This document shows, in pieces, positions 40,443 to 48,357 of a DNA stretch of 48,357 nucleotides. Within the stretch, counting starts at the first letter, position 1. The number at the start of each line of letters is the position of its first letter. The stretch is from the NCBI GenBank assembly GCA_016187725.1, contig JACPJE010000180.1, positions 1 to 48,357 on the forward strand, read 5' to 3'. The stretch is from Candidatus Latescibacterota bacterium (lineage in GTDB: Bacteria > Latescibacterota > UBA2968 > UBA8231). Both the position numbers and the translations under genes were made by a program. The notes beneath the pieces were generated by a model. That model did not search any database. It was not told the DNA's origin and saw only the letters and a list, made by a program, of their open reading frames with translations.

Positions 40443-43400
40443 ATGGCAAAGGCGACGGTTCGCACCGAGCAGCTGACCATTCCCACCTACCCCATCAATC
40501 CGCCCGATTCCAATCCCCCCATCGATCGGGAAGGCGGGTACTGGCGGGTCTATCCCTATCCCATGCTCGACGACCTGGGCGCCGAGCGGCAGGATCGCAC
40601 CTACCTGGCCGTGGTGCTGGAGAACGAGTTCCTGCGGGTGACGGTGCTGCCGGAACTGGGAGGCCGGCTCTATTCGGCCTACGACAAGGCCGCGGGCCGC
40701 GAACTCTTCTACAAGACCAGGGTGATCAAGCCCGCCCTGGTGGCGTTGCGCGGGGCCTGGATCGCCGGCGGTCTCGAGTTCAATTTTCCCTGCAGCCACA
40801 ACTACGTCACCTTCAGTCCGGTGGACTGGGAGGCGCGCCAGGAGGAGGATGGGACGGCGGCGGTGTTCATCGGGGGCATCGAGCACGTCAGCCGCATGCG
40901 CTGGACCGTGGCGATCTCCCTGCGCCCTGGCCGCGCCCAGCTGGACACCGACATCCGCCTGGAGAACCGCACCGGCCTGCCGCACCGCTACTACTTCTGG
41001 TCCAATTCGGCCGAGCGGGTGACCCCGGGGACACGCTTCATCACCCCCATCACTACTGGCTACGGCTGGAAGGGGATCATGCGCTACCCGGTGCACGAGG
41101 GCGAGGACCTCTCCTGGTACCGCAACCATCCCCATGCCCTGGACCTGTTCTCGCGCCACCTGCAGGGGGATTTCTTCGGCTGCTACGACAGCGACCTGGA
41201 GGAAGGGGTGGTCAACGTGGCCGACCACCACCAGGTCACCGGCCGCAAGTACTTCACCTGGGGCCACGCCGGCGACGGCCTGGTCTGGCAGCACATCCTC
41301 AGCGACGAGGACGGCCCGTACATCGAGATCCAATCAGGTCCCTTTCCCACTCAGAGTATCTTCAAGATGATGGAGCCGCATCGGGTCCACCGCTGGCAGG
41401 AGACCTGGTACGGGGTGCGGCAGATGGGCGGTTTCGGGTACGCAAACGGGGAACTGGCCCTCAACCTGGCCGCCGGCCCCAAGGGGACGCGGCTGGCGGC
41501 CAACGCCACCCGCCCCATCGCGGAGGCGGTCATCACCGCGTACCAGGAAGGGGAACAGGTGGGTTCGTGGAAGGGTTCCCTCGGACCGGCATCCACGGTT
41601 TCTTTCCCGATCTACCCGGGTGATCCCGAAGCCCAGGTGGAGGTGACGGTGTCCGCGTCCGCCGAGGGTGAACTGGTCCATACCTGGCTGCCCTGGCGGG
41701 GAGTGGAGGAAGACCTGGTGGACCCAGGGTTGGGGGATGAGGAGAAAGGGACGGTCCAGGGGCTGGTCGCCCAGGGCTACGAGTGGGAGAAGGCCCTGGA
41801 ACTGGAACGGGCCAGGGCGTGTTATACCCAGGCCCTGGAGCAGGATCCACTGGCGGTCAAGGCCTTGATCCGGTTGGGGATCCTGGACCTCAAAGTCGGC
41901 CTGTGGCGCCAGGCGGAGTCCCGGCTGAGCGAAGCCCTGCGCCTCGAAGCGGATGCGGTCGAGGCCAGCTTCTACCGCGGCCAGGCGCGGCGCCAACTGG
42001 GGGATCGGTCGGGGGCGCAGCGGGATTTCTGGGAGGCCTGGCAGAAGAGCAGCCAGTTCGTCCCGCTGGCCCGGTTCTACCTCGGGAAGATGGCCGCTGC
42101 CGAAGGCCGGTGGAGTGCCGCCCTGGGCCATTGGGAAGCCGCCACCGCCCTGGAGACCATCGGCACCCGGAGCTGGTGCCTGCGCTGCGCTGCGCTGCGG
42201 CGGCTGGGCCGGCTGGCCGAGGCGCAAGCCCTAGCCGAGGAAATCCGCCGCAGCGATCCCCTCAACCCCTTGCTGCGTTTCGAGGAGGGGTTCATCGCCC
42301 GGGCCCAGGGCCAGCGCGAACCCTTCGCCCGGGCCCGGACCCTGGCCAGGGGGGATGGCCACACCTACCTGGAGGTGGCCGCCGACTACGCCGGATCGGG
42401 CCAACTGGAGGAGGCGCTGGAGGTGGTGCGCCAGGCCGCAGGGGTCGCCGACGAGGCCATGGTCCGCTACCACCTGGCCTACTACCTGGACAAGGCGGGC
42501 CGGCCGGACGAAGCCTTGGCTGCCTGTCGCGCCGCGGCGGCCATGCCCGGCGACACCCTCTTCGCCCACCGTCCCGAGGATGCGGCCGCCCTGCAGCGGG
42601 CCATGGAACTCAACCCCGCTGATTCCCTGGCGCCTTTCCGCCTGGGCACCCTGCGCTACATGGCCGGCCGGATCGCCGAAGGCCGCGAGTTATGGCTAAA
42701 GGCGGCTGCCCAGGGGTGCCCGCAGGCGGCGCTCTACCGCTGCCTGGGGTTTGCCCAGTGGAAGAAGGACCGCGCTCCCCGGGCCGCCCTCTCCTGGTAC
42801 TCCCAGGCGGTACAGCGCCGGTCCGAGGACTACCGCCTCTACGTGGAGATGGACCAGCTGCGCGCCGAGTTGGGGCAGTCGGCCAAGGAGCGCCTCCAGG
42901 CGCTGCAGGCCGCCCCACCGGCGGTGCGCGCCAAAGGCACCATCGCCGCGCGCCTGGCCCAGTTCTACGTGGCCCTGGGCGAGTACGAGGCGGCCATCGC
43001 CCTGCTGCACTCCCGGCGCTTTGACCCGTGGGAGGGGGCGACGGCCATGCGCCGGGTCTATGTGGAAGCTCACATGGGCCGGGGTGAAACACTGATGGAC
43101 CAGGGGGATTTCGCCGGGGCTCGCCAGGCTTTCGAGCAGGCCCTCGAATACCCGGTCTCCCTGGGGGTGGGACCGTCTTACCGGTCTGCAGACGCGCCGA
43201 TCCGCTACTGGGCCGGGCTGGCCACCCGGGCGGCGGGGGACGAGGCGGGGGCCTGCGGCCACTGGCGACAGGCCCTGGCCGAGACCCACCATCCGATCCC
43301 CTCGCTGGAGCGGACCTACGTCGAGTTGTGCCGGTTGCGCCTGGGACAGGGGGCCGAGGCCGGGGCGGTGCTGGGGGCGATCCTGGCCGCCGCCGAGCAA

Positions 43401-43580
43401 CGCCAAAGGGAGCAACCCGCCGAACTGCAGGGGTGGGTGGTGGCTGGGCTGGCCGCCCAGGCCCTGGGACAGGAGGAGCGGGCGCGGGCCGCCCTGGCCG
43501 CTGCCCTGCGCCTGGCCCCGCAGGACCTGGCCCTCGGGCGACTTTACGCGCGGGCGAAGGGAGCCGGGGTCTCTGGGTAG
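40443..43580 (+). CDS. DUF5107 and tetratricopeptide-repeat protein
   Basis: A 1045-residue protein. Residues 30-370 match DUF5107: EFLRVTVLPELGGRLYSAYDK, GGLEFNFPCSHNYVTFSPVDW, HRYYFWSNSA, PHRVHRWQETWYG. The beta-rich fold resembles galactose-mutarotase-like domains. From about residue 430 to the end are TPR units (for example GYEWEKALELERARACYTQAL, RLGILDLKVGLWRQAESRLS, FLARARTLARG-type helices). DUF5107-TPR proteins are frequent in carbohydrate-degrading bacteria, but their activity is not established. No signal peptide is visible. The 3' end overlaps the converging PhyH-like gene by 37 bp. Confidence 0.85.
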   Translation: MAKATVRTEQLTIPTYPINPPDSNPPIDREGGYWRVYPYPMLDDLGAERQDRTYLAVVLENEFLRVTVLPELGGRLYSAYDKAAGRELFYKTRVIKPALVALRGAWIAGGLEFNFPCSHNYVTFSPVDWEARQEEDGTAAVFIGGIEHVSRMRWTVAISLRPGRAQLDTDIRLENRTGLPHRYYFWSNSAERVTPGTRFITPITTGYGWKGIMRYPVHEGEDLSWYRNHPHALDLFSRHLQGDFFGCYDSDLEEGVVNVADHHQVTGRKYFTWGHAGDGLVWQHILSDEDGPYIEIQSGPFPTQSIFKMMEPHRVHRWQETWYGVRQMGGFGYANGELALNLAAGPKGTRLAANATRPIAEAVITAYQEGEQVGSWKGSLGPASTVSFPIYPGDPEAQVEVTVSASAEGELVHTWLPWRGVEEDLVDPGLGDEEKGTVQGLVAQGYEWEKALELERARACYTQALEQDPLAVKALIRLGILDLKVGLWRQAESRLSEALRLEADAVEASFYRGQARRQLGDRSGAQRDFWEAWQKSSQFVPLARFYLGKMAAAEGRWSAALGHWEAATALETIGTRSWCLRCAALRRLGRLAEAQALAEEIRRSDPLNPLLRFEEGFIARAQGQREPFARARTLARGDGHTYLEVAADYAGSGQLEEALEVVRQAAGVADEAMVRYHLAYYLDKAGRPDEALAACRAAAAMPGDTLFAHRPEDAAALQRAMELNPADSLAPFRLGTLRYMAGRIAEGRELWLKAAAQGCPQAALYRCLGFAQWKKDRAPRAALSWYSQAVQRRSEDYRLYVEMDQLRAELGQSAKERLQALQAAPPAVRAKGTIAARLAQFYVALGEYEAAIALLHSRRFDPWEGATAMRRVYVEAHMGRGETLMDQGDFAGARQAFEQALEYPVSLGVGPSYRSADAPIRYWAGLATRAAGDEAGACGHWRQALAETHHPIPSLERTYVELCRLRLGQGAEAGAVLGAILAAAEQRQREQPAELQGWVVAGLAAQALGQEERARAALAAALRLAPQDLALGRLYARAKGAGVSG

Positions 43581-44305
43581 TGGTGGTAGCGGTCGGCCCC
43601 GCGCATGAGCAGGGGCTGCCACTGCTGGCCGGTGGAGTTGAGCATCACCTGCCTGGCCTCAGGCGGGATGAAGCGCACGGTCAGGCCGCAGCGCCGCCGC
43701 GGCGAGGTGTTGGGGTGGCTGGCGTGGTAGAGCTGGCCTTCGTGGAGGGACAGCTGGCCGGCCTTGAGTTCCAGGGGCACCACCTTGCTCTTGTCGACAT
43801 GCTCGTCGGGGATTTCCTGGTTGATGCTGAGCAGGTTGCCCGCGCGCGCCGACTTGGCGTGCGGGGCGATGCCCCTCTTGTGAGTGCCTGGGATCGCCTG
43901 CATGCAGCCGTTGGCGATATCGCTGTCGTCCACCGCGATCCAGGCGGTGTGGGCGAGGGGCGGCTCCAGGCCCCAGTAGGTGATGTCCTGGTGCCAAGCC
44001 ACAAATTTCTTGCCCTCCTGATCGGGATATTTGCAGAAGAAGTGGGTGGCCAGGAGCAACACGTCCTCGCCCATCACCTGCTTGATCAGGTCGAGAAGCC
44101 GGGGATCGGTGGCCATCTGCCAGATGAACTCCTCCTTGAAGTGCCAGTTGATCAGGCCGATCTGGCATTTCTCGCGGCCCTCGCGGGCCTCGAGTTGGTC
44201 AAAGCAGGCGCGGTACTGGGCGATCTCGGCAGGGGAAAACAGGTCCAGGCCGGTGACGAAGCCGTCCCGGTGGTAGGCAATGGCCAGATCCGTGCTGACA
44301 GTCAT
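43544..44305 (-). CDS. phytanoyl-CoA dioxygenase (PhyH) family protein, second copy
   Basis: A 253-residue PhyH-family protein. The iron site is visible as H and D in VAWHQDITYWG and the distal histidine in EGQLYHASHPNTSP; RRRCGLTVRF holds the 2-oxoglutarate arginine. AWIAVDDSDIANGCMQAIPG is the usual family core. It is only distantly similar to the PhyH at 3743-4465 and lacks an SDR/dehydratase neighbour. The upstream spacer carries a decayed reductase gene, so this may be the remainder of a former catabolic cassette. Confidence 0.9.
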   Translation of the reverse strand: MTVSTDLAIAYHRDGFVTGLDLFSPAEIAQYRACFDQLEAREGREKCQIGLINWHFKEEFIWQMATDPRLLDLIKQVMGEDVLLLATHFFCKYPDQEGKKFVAWHQDITYWGLEPPLAHTAWIAVDDSDIANGCMQAIPGTHKRGIAPHAKSARAGNLLSINQEIPDEHVDKSKVVPLELKAGQLSLHEGQLYHASHPNTSPRRRCGLTVRFIPPEARQVMLNSTGQQWQPLLMRGADRYHHYPETPAPFARA

Positions 44306-44383
44306 GGGCTAACTCCTGCGGGAGTGAAGCGAAGGGCACCAGATAGTGTACGCCAATCCACCGCCGCGTTCAACTGCGGATGG

Positions 44384-44574
44384 TCAAACGGTGACGGTGG
44401 TAAAATGTCCTAACACCTCGACCAGTTCCTCCTGTTCTCCGGCGTTCAGGCGCGGCGGACCAGTGCGCCGGTATTTCCCAGGGCCTGGTCCGGATCGGGG
44501 CCCATCAGGTACGCCCCGCCCAGGCTCACGGCGTTGATCTGCCAGCCGATCCGGGCAAAGCTGCGGTATCTCAT
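44384..44574 (-). pseudogene. aldo/keto reductase remnant with internal deletion
   Basis: From the ATG at 44574 the frame gives MRYRSFARIGWQINAVSLGG followed by AYLMGPDPDQALGNT and a stop at 44446. This is the N-terminal strand and first helix of an aldo/keto reductase. Sequence beyond the stop shows a second protein-like stretch in another frame (LNAGEQEELVEVLGHFTTVTV, ending at 44384), which could be the gene's C-terminus. About 270 residues of the barrel are missing. The rest of the 347-bp gap (44306-44652) holds only the plus-strand promoter for the LarA-like gene. Confidence 0.65.
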
Positions 44575-44584
44575 CGATTTCCTG

Positions 44585-44614
44585 TTGACGCCAGTGGGGG
44601 AAAGTGCGTAGTTT
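44585..44614 (+). promoter_or_regulatory. probable promoter of the LarA-like gene
   Basis: TTGACG (44585-44590) and TAGTTT (44609-44614) are separated by 18 bp, about 40 bp before the start codon, with an AT-rich stretch after the -10. A strong GGAGG lies at 44643-44647. Confidence 0.5.
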
Positions 44615-44652
44615 AAGCCGAATTTTTGGATTTTCAACCTCCGGAGGTGCGG

Positions 44653-46002
44653 ATGGCCACCTGCCAGATTTCCTGGACCCAGGGTCCGCTGGGCCTGGAG
44701 ATTCCCGATCAACAGCTCCAGGCCCGCATCCAGGCCCCCAAGCTGCCTGAGTTGGGCGAGCCCCGCCAACTGGTCCAGCGCGCCCTGGAGCAGCCCATCG
44801 GCTCTAGGCCGCTCAAGGAGGCTCTCAAGTCCGGGGACAAGGTGGCCCTGCTGATCACCGACACCATGGACCGCCTGATGGGGCCCCCCCACAATATAGG
44901 GCCCTATCTCCTCGACGAACTCAACCGGGCCGGCGTGCCCGATTCCCACATCACCGTGGTCCACGCTGCCGGCATGCACGGCCATGCCGGGGCGGCCGAG
45001 CACCTGGGGGAGGAGTGGCTGCGGCGGGTGCGCTACGTGGAGCACCACCCCGGCAGGGAAGAGGGCCTGAGATTTGTGGGCACCACCAAGATAGGCACCC
45101 CGGTGTGGGTCAACAAGGAATTGGCCGAGGCTGACTTCGCCCTGGGGGTGGGAGGCTGTTCGCCTTCGCTTTTCGGCTTCCACGGCGGGGCGGGCATTGT
45201 CCTGCCCGGGGCCGCGGGCCGCGACACCATCCGCCACAACCACGCCTATGTGCTGATGGACCGCTCCATCGCCGGCTGGGGGCCGGGCAATCCCCAGCGC
45301 GAGGACGTGCAGGATGCCGGGGACCTGGCCGGCTTTGACCTGAAGGTCGATTTCACCGCCAACACGGCCTTTGCCGGGTACCACCGCGAGGAGTGGCCGG
45401 TGGCGGTGAAATACTGCCAGCAGCAGGCCATGACCCTGGTGGAGCCGGGGGATATTTATATACTAGGCATAGGCACCAGCCCGAATCTGGGCAGCCTCTA
45501 CATGCACATCGAGGCCGCCCAGCAGGCCACCCGCGAGGGGGGGATCGTCATCGCCCTGATCTCGGCCCACCAGCAGCCAGACCCCTCGGGCTGGTCTGAG
45601 GCCCGGGCCCTGCAGCAGACCCTGGACTCCACCGATGCCTGGATGGAGGACAGCGGCGATCAGGTGCGCTCGGGCGAGGCCCACCAGTTGGACCTGGTGG
45701 CCCGGTTCCGGCTCATGCAGTGCTCCCTGCCGCGTCTGGCCCAGATCCTCAGCCGGCGGGAAGGGGAGGCCCGCTCCACCTGCATGGCCTGGAGCCACCG
45801 CCGCGCCATCGAACGCCGGCGCACCTTCCTGGTGAGCGACCTGGACCCCGAACAGGCCCTTTCTTATGGGTTTGCCCGGGGCTTCGGTTCCTTTGCCGAG
45901 GCCTTTGGCCAGGCCCGGACCGAGTTGGGCTCCCAGGCCCGGGTGATCGTCAATGCCCCCCTGGGCGGATTTCCGCTGCTGGAACAAAACCGGGTGGCCT
46001 GA
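44653..46002 (+). CDS. LarA-like (lactate racemase family, DUF2088) protein lacking the cofactor lysine
   Basis: A 449-residue LarA homologue. LarA racemases hold a nickel-pincer nucleotide covalently through a lysine (Lys184 in Lactobacillus LarA, motif GGRKSVLPG). The equivalent stretch here is FGFHGGAGIVLPGAAG, with Gly181 in place of that lysine. The preceding histidine ligand region also differs (GGCSPSLFGF), whereas VHAAGMHGHAGA keeps the first histidine region and NHAYVLMD the later one. The fold otherwise looks complete. Function is therefore uncertain: a LarA homologue that binds the cofactor non-covalently or has another activity. No larB/C/E genes are nearby. Confidence 0.8.
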   Translation: MATCQISWTQGPLGLEIPDQQLQARIQAPKLPELGEPRQLVQRALEQPIGSRPLKEALKSGDKVALLITDTMDRLMGPPHNIGPYLLDELNRAGVPDSHITVVHAAGMHGHAGAAEHLGEEWLRRVRYVEHHPGREEGLRFVGTTKIGTPVWVNKELAEADFALGVGGCSPSLFGFHGGAGIVLPGAAGRDTIRHNHAYVLMDRSIAGWGPGNPQREDVQDAGDLAGFDLKVDFTANTAFAGYHREEWPVAVKYCQQQAMTLVEPGDIYILGIGTSPNLGSLYMHIEAAQQATREGGIVIALISAHQQPDPSGWSEARALQQTLDSTDAWMEDSGDQVRSGEAHQLDLVARFRLMQCSLPRLAQILSRREGEARSTCMAWSHRRAIERRRTFLVSDLDPEQALSYGFARGFGSFAEAFGQARTELGSQARVIVNAPLGGFPLLEQNRVA

Positions 46003-46055
46003 ACTTCCGTCTGCTCTAGATACGGGCTTCACCGTATTCCGAACTGAGAAAGGTA

Positions 46056-48158
46056 TTGCCGGGCGTGGCAGGCGAAAACACCCAAGCAGATAAGGAGGCA
46101 TTGCAGCGGCGCTGGATCGCCCAGGCTCTGGGCGAGTCCCATCGGTCGCTTTCCCTTTTTGTCACCGGGTCCCAGGCCGGGGGGGCGCAGGGGGCGCTTT
46201 ACTACCGCATCGGGCTGAAGGGCATAGAGGTGGCCATCAGCCAGGACGGGTTGAGGGCCTGCCTGCTGGGGATGCCCGCCGAGGAAGCGATCGAGGAAGT
46301 GACCGAACTGCTCAGGGGGCACGGACTGCAGGAGATCCGCATCGAGCAGGGAGACGAGACCTCGCCGGTCTGGATCGAGGTGAGCCGCGGGCAGGCTCCG
46401 GTCCCGGCCCGGGCGACCAGGCTGGCCTTCTGCCAGCCCGGCCAGCTGGAGCAGGTCCTCGAGGCCGCTGAGCTGCACAAGATTTCCGTCGATCTGCTGC
46501 ACTTGCTGCTCCCCGATGCCGTCGACCGGGGTCGCCTGGAGGAGAGCCATGCGCTGGCCGCGCTGCCCGGCCAGGTGGTGGGCCGCTTTGCGGTGGAAGA
46601 GCCGGGCGCTCCTGGACAGGATGTCTTCGGCCGGCCCCTGCACCCGCCGCTGACCCTGGCTCAGAGCCAGGTGTATCCCGGGCCCGGGATCGTCTCCGTC
46701 CCGCCCGGCGAGTGGCAGACAGAGGGGTACGGGTATCTCTGCATGGTGGAGAACCAGCTGTCCGTCGTTTCGCCCATCCACCTGCCCGCAGACGAGTTGC
46801 ACGCCTACTGGGTGGTGCTCGACCGGCAGCCGCACGCCGTGAGCGCGGAGATGATCCTCCAGTGTCTCCAGGATCAGGGGGTGGTGGCCGGGATCGCCGA
46901 AGAGCGCATCGGGCAGCTGGCCAACCTGGTGCGCAGGGGGACCTGCAAGCGCGGCATGTACATCGTCGCCCAGGGTACGTCTCCAGATCCCGGGCAGGAA
47001 GCCCAGCTGGAAATCCTGGCCAAATCCTCCTCCAAGGGCAGGTCGCTGGTGGCCTTTGCCGAAGCCGTGCAGCCAGACCAGATGGTGGCCCGGCGCACGC
47101 CCTACAAGCCGGGGACGCCGGGCCGGGACGTGAAGGGACGCCCGGTGCTGCCTCCGGCGGATACCAGTCACCGGGTGAAGGCGGGCAAGGGCGTGCGCGT
47201 GGAGCGGGATGGCGAGGTGGAATGTTTCATCGCCACGGCCGCCGGCACCCTTAAACTGGCCAACGACGAGTTGTCCGTCTCCTCCACCCCCCTGTTGTCC
47301 ATCGACAAGGACGTGGGCCTGACCACCGGCAATCTGCAGTTCCAGGGCGACGTGTCCGTGGCGGGCTCGGTGCAGCGGGGTTTCTCGGTCAAGGCCACCG
47401 GCGATATCCTCATCGGCGGACAGGTCGAGGAGGGCTGCGTGGTGGCCACGCGGGGAAGCATCTCCATCGGCGGTGGGGTGCTCGGGCGGCGGACCAAGGT
47501 GGTGGCCCAGGGCAGCGTGCAGGCCCTCTTCGTCGAGGACGCCACCATGGCCGCCGGCCGCAACATCCTGGTGGAGCGCGTCAACCGCGGCCGGCTGCGG
47601 GCGGGCAACCGGGTGATGATCTCCGGCCGCGGAGAGGAAGCGGGGACCGTGGTGGGCGGGCAGGTCTGGGCCCTGCGGCGCATCGACCTGAGCGTGGCCG
47701 GCTCGCCCGAGGGTGCCCTGACCTCGCTGGCAGTGGGCACCAACATGGCGGTGGGCGTGACTGAGGAGCAGGCCGAGAAACTGGACCGCATGCAGCGCTT
47801 CCTGGAGCAGAGCAGCAGGCAGATGGCCCAGTTGCTGGAACGCATCGGCATCTCCCGCATCGATCCGGTGCAGATCCGCAGCCTCCTCCAGGCCGCCTCC
47901 GAGCAGCGCCGCAAGGTGCTGCTCCACTACACCCGCCAGCTGGGCCGGCTGGCCCAATTGCACCAACAGGTGCTGAACGAACTGCAGATCATCGAGGAGC
48001 AGATCAACAAGGTGGGCGAGCTGGAGATCCGGGTGCGGGACCGGATCTACCCCGGGGTCAATATCCGCCTGGGCAGCCACCAGATCAACCTCGAAGAGGT
48101 GCACCGGGCAGTGCGCTTCCGCGTGGTGGGCGGCGAGCTGCGCGAAGAGGATTTGTAA
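46056..48158 (+). CDS. FapA-like (DUF342) protein
   Basis: A 700-residue DUF342/FapA protein, starting at TTG behind AAAGG; a GTG three codons later (46065) is an alternative. The N-terminal part has KH-like and mixed segments (VVGRFAVEEPGAPGQDVFGRP, TPYKPGTPGRDVKGRP, the repeated G-x-PG-xDV-G-P signature). The centre is a right-handed beta-helix with GDVSVAGSVQRGFSVKATG, GGQVEEGCVVATRGSISIGG. The C-terminus is a coiled coil (EQAEKLDRMQRFLEQSS, LHQQVLNELQIIEEQINKV). FapA homologues are linked to flagellar placement and polar organisation in some bacteria; the role outside them is unknown. No flagellar gene is in the window. Confidence 0.9.
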   Translation: MPGVAGENTQADKEALQRRWIAQALGESHRSLSLFVTGSQAGGAQGALYYRIGLKGIEVAISQDGLRACLLGMPAEEAIEEVTELLRGHGLQEIRIEQGDETSPVWIEVSRGQAPVPARATRLAFCQPGQLEQVLEAAELHKISVDLLHLLLPDAVDRGRLEESHALAALPGQVVGRFAVEEPGAPGQDVFGRPLHPPLTLAQSQVYPGPGIVSVPPGEWQTEGYGYLCMVENQLSVVSPIHLPADELHAYWVVLDRQPHAVSAEMILQCLQDQGVVAGIAEERIGQLANLVRRGTCKRGMYIVAQGTSPDPGQEAQLEILAKSSSKGRSLVAFAEAVQPDQMVARRTPYKPGTPGRDVKGRPVLPPADTSHRVKAGKGVRVERDGEVECFIATAAGTLKLANDELSVSSTPLLSIDKDVGLTTGNLQFQGDVSVAGSVQRGFSVKATGDILIGGQVEEGCVVATRGSISIGGGVLGRRTKVVAQGSVQALFVEDATMAAGRNILVERVNRGRLRAGNRVMISGRGEEAGTVVGGQVWALRRIDLSVAGSPEGALTSLAVGTNMAVGVTEEQAEKLDRMQRFLEQSSRQMAQLLERIGISRIDPVQIRSLLQAASEQRRKVLLHYTRQLGRLAQLHQQVLNELQIIEEQINKVGELEIRVRDRIYPGVNIRLGSHQINLEEVHRAVRFRVVGGELREEDL

Positions 48159-48159
48159 C

Positions 48160-48357
48160 TCAGGCCTTGGGCGGCAGCCGCTCCCAGAAGCCGTCTTCCA
48201 ACTGTTTGTAGAAGGTGTGGCTGGGCACCAAGTTGGGGGCCACCATCAGCCACATGCCCAGGGTCTGGTCAAAGGTCTTGAACTTGTGCTTGGCGTCGGC
48301 GGGGGTCACCACCGCGTCCCCCGGCCCGACGCGCAGCACCTGCCCCTCCACGGTCAC
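48160..48357 (-). CDS. cupin-domain protein, N-terminus outside the window
   Basis: The last 65 residues of a cupin read leftwards from the right edge: GQVLRVGPGDAVVTPADAKH is the second cupin motif (G-x-G-D-x-x-x-P-x-x-x-H), followed by a C-terminal extension ending GFWERLPPKA. The first motif and the start codon lie beyond position 48357. The stop is 1 bp from the fapA stop, in converging orientation. Confidence 0.75.
   Translation of the reverse strand: MTVEGQVLRVGPGDAVVTPADAKHKFKTFDQTLGMWLMVAPNLVPSHTFYKQLEDGFWERLPPKA

Noticed and set aside
41300..42600. Plus- and minus-strand frames inside the DUF5107-TPR gene, some near 300 codons
   Set aside because: All overlap the main gene in other frames and have Arg/Pro/Gly-rich products without domains.

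Overview
The window is GC-rich bacterial chromosome with no rRNA, tRNA, CRISPR array, transposase or phage gene that I can recognise. I assign it tentatively to an uncultured member of the FCB supergroup, most like Latescibacterota. The reasons are several secreted proteins ending in a FlgD/gliding-type Ig-like sorting domain (TPNGDGxND motif), plus phytanoyl-CoA dioxygenase-like enzymes, enolase-superfamily dehydratases, a DUF5107-TPR protein and a LarA-like protein in one stretch. That is inference from gene content, not from a marker gene.

Layout. (1) 1-18662, all on the minus strand. Read in the direction of transcription it is a surface-protein cluster: type A (discoidin-like + FlgD-like C-terminus, 838 aa), type B (about 900 aa, probable outer-membrane protein with EF-hand-like loops), a second A (637 aa), a second B (884 aa), a leucine-rich-repeat lipoprotein, and a third A (611 aa). 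A small-molecule cassette follows (phytanoyl-CoA dioxygenase-like, SDR without the catalytic lysine, enolase-superfamily dehydratase), then glmS, cut by the left edge. (2) 18884-21896: an island of toxin-antitoxin modules (MntA-HepT, RHH-MazF, orphan Phd, VapBC). It contains the broken 3' end of a fourth type A gene and two tail-to-tail genes whose ends appear lost. (3) 21914-25831: moeA, a NUDIX hydrolase, and an AMP-forming acetyl-CoA synthetase with codon use unlike its neighbours. (4) 26072-33579: a carbohydrate and amino-acid catabolic run (glycogen debranching enzyme, rhamnonate-dehydratase-like enolase, cupin, GH-D-like glycosidase, N-acyl-D-amino-acid deacylase). (5) 33583-40271: a glycyl-radical enzyme with its activase, divergent from a SahR-like ArsR-methyltransferase regulator and ahcY, then a KDPG-type aldolase. 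A perfect palindrome lies in the divergent control region. (6) 40443-48357: DUF5107-TPR protein, a second phytanoyl-CoA dioxygenase-like protein, a decayed aldo/keto reductase, a LarA-like protein lacking the cofactor lysine, FapA (DUF342), and a partial cupin.

How it fits together. The enolase-superfamily dehydratases, SDR, cupins, KDPG aldolase, debranching enzyme and glycosidase suggest a heterotroph degrading glycans and sugar acids. SahR and AhcY maintain the methylation cycle by removing S-adenosylhomocysteine. The most novel-looking feature is the duplicated A-B surface pair with its LRR lipoprotein and a relic fourth A copy. Two families of intergenic palindromic repeats punctuate the same cluster.
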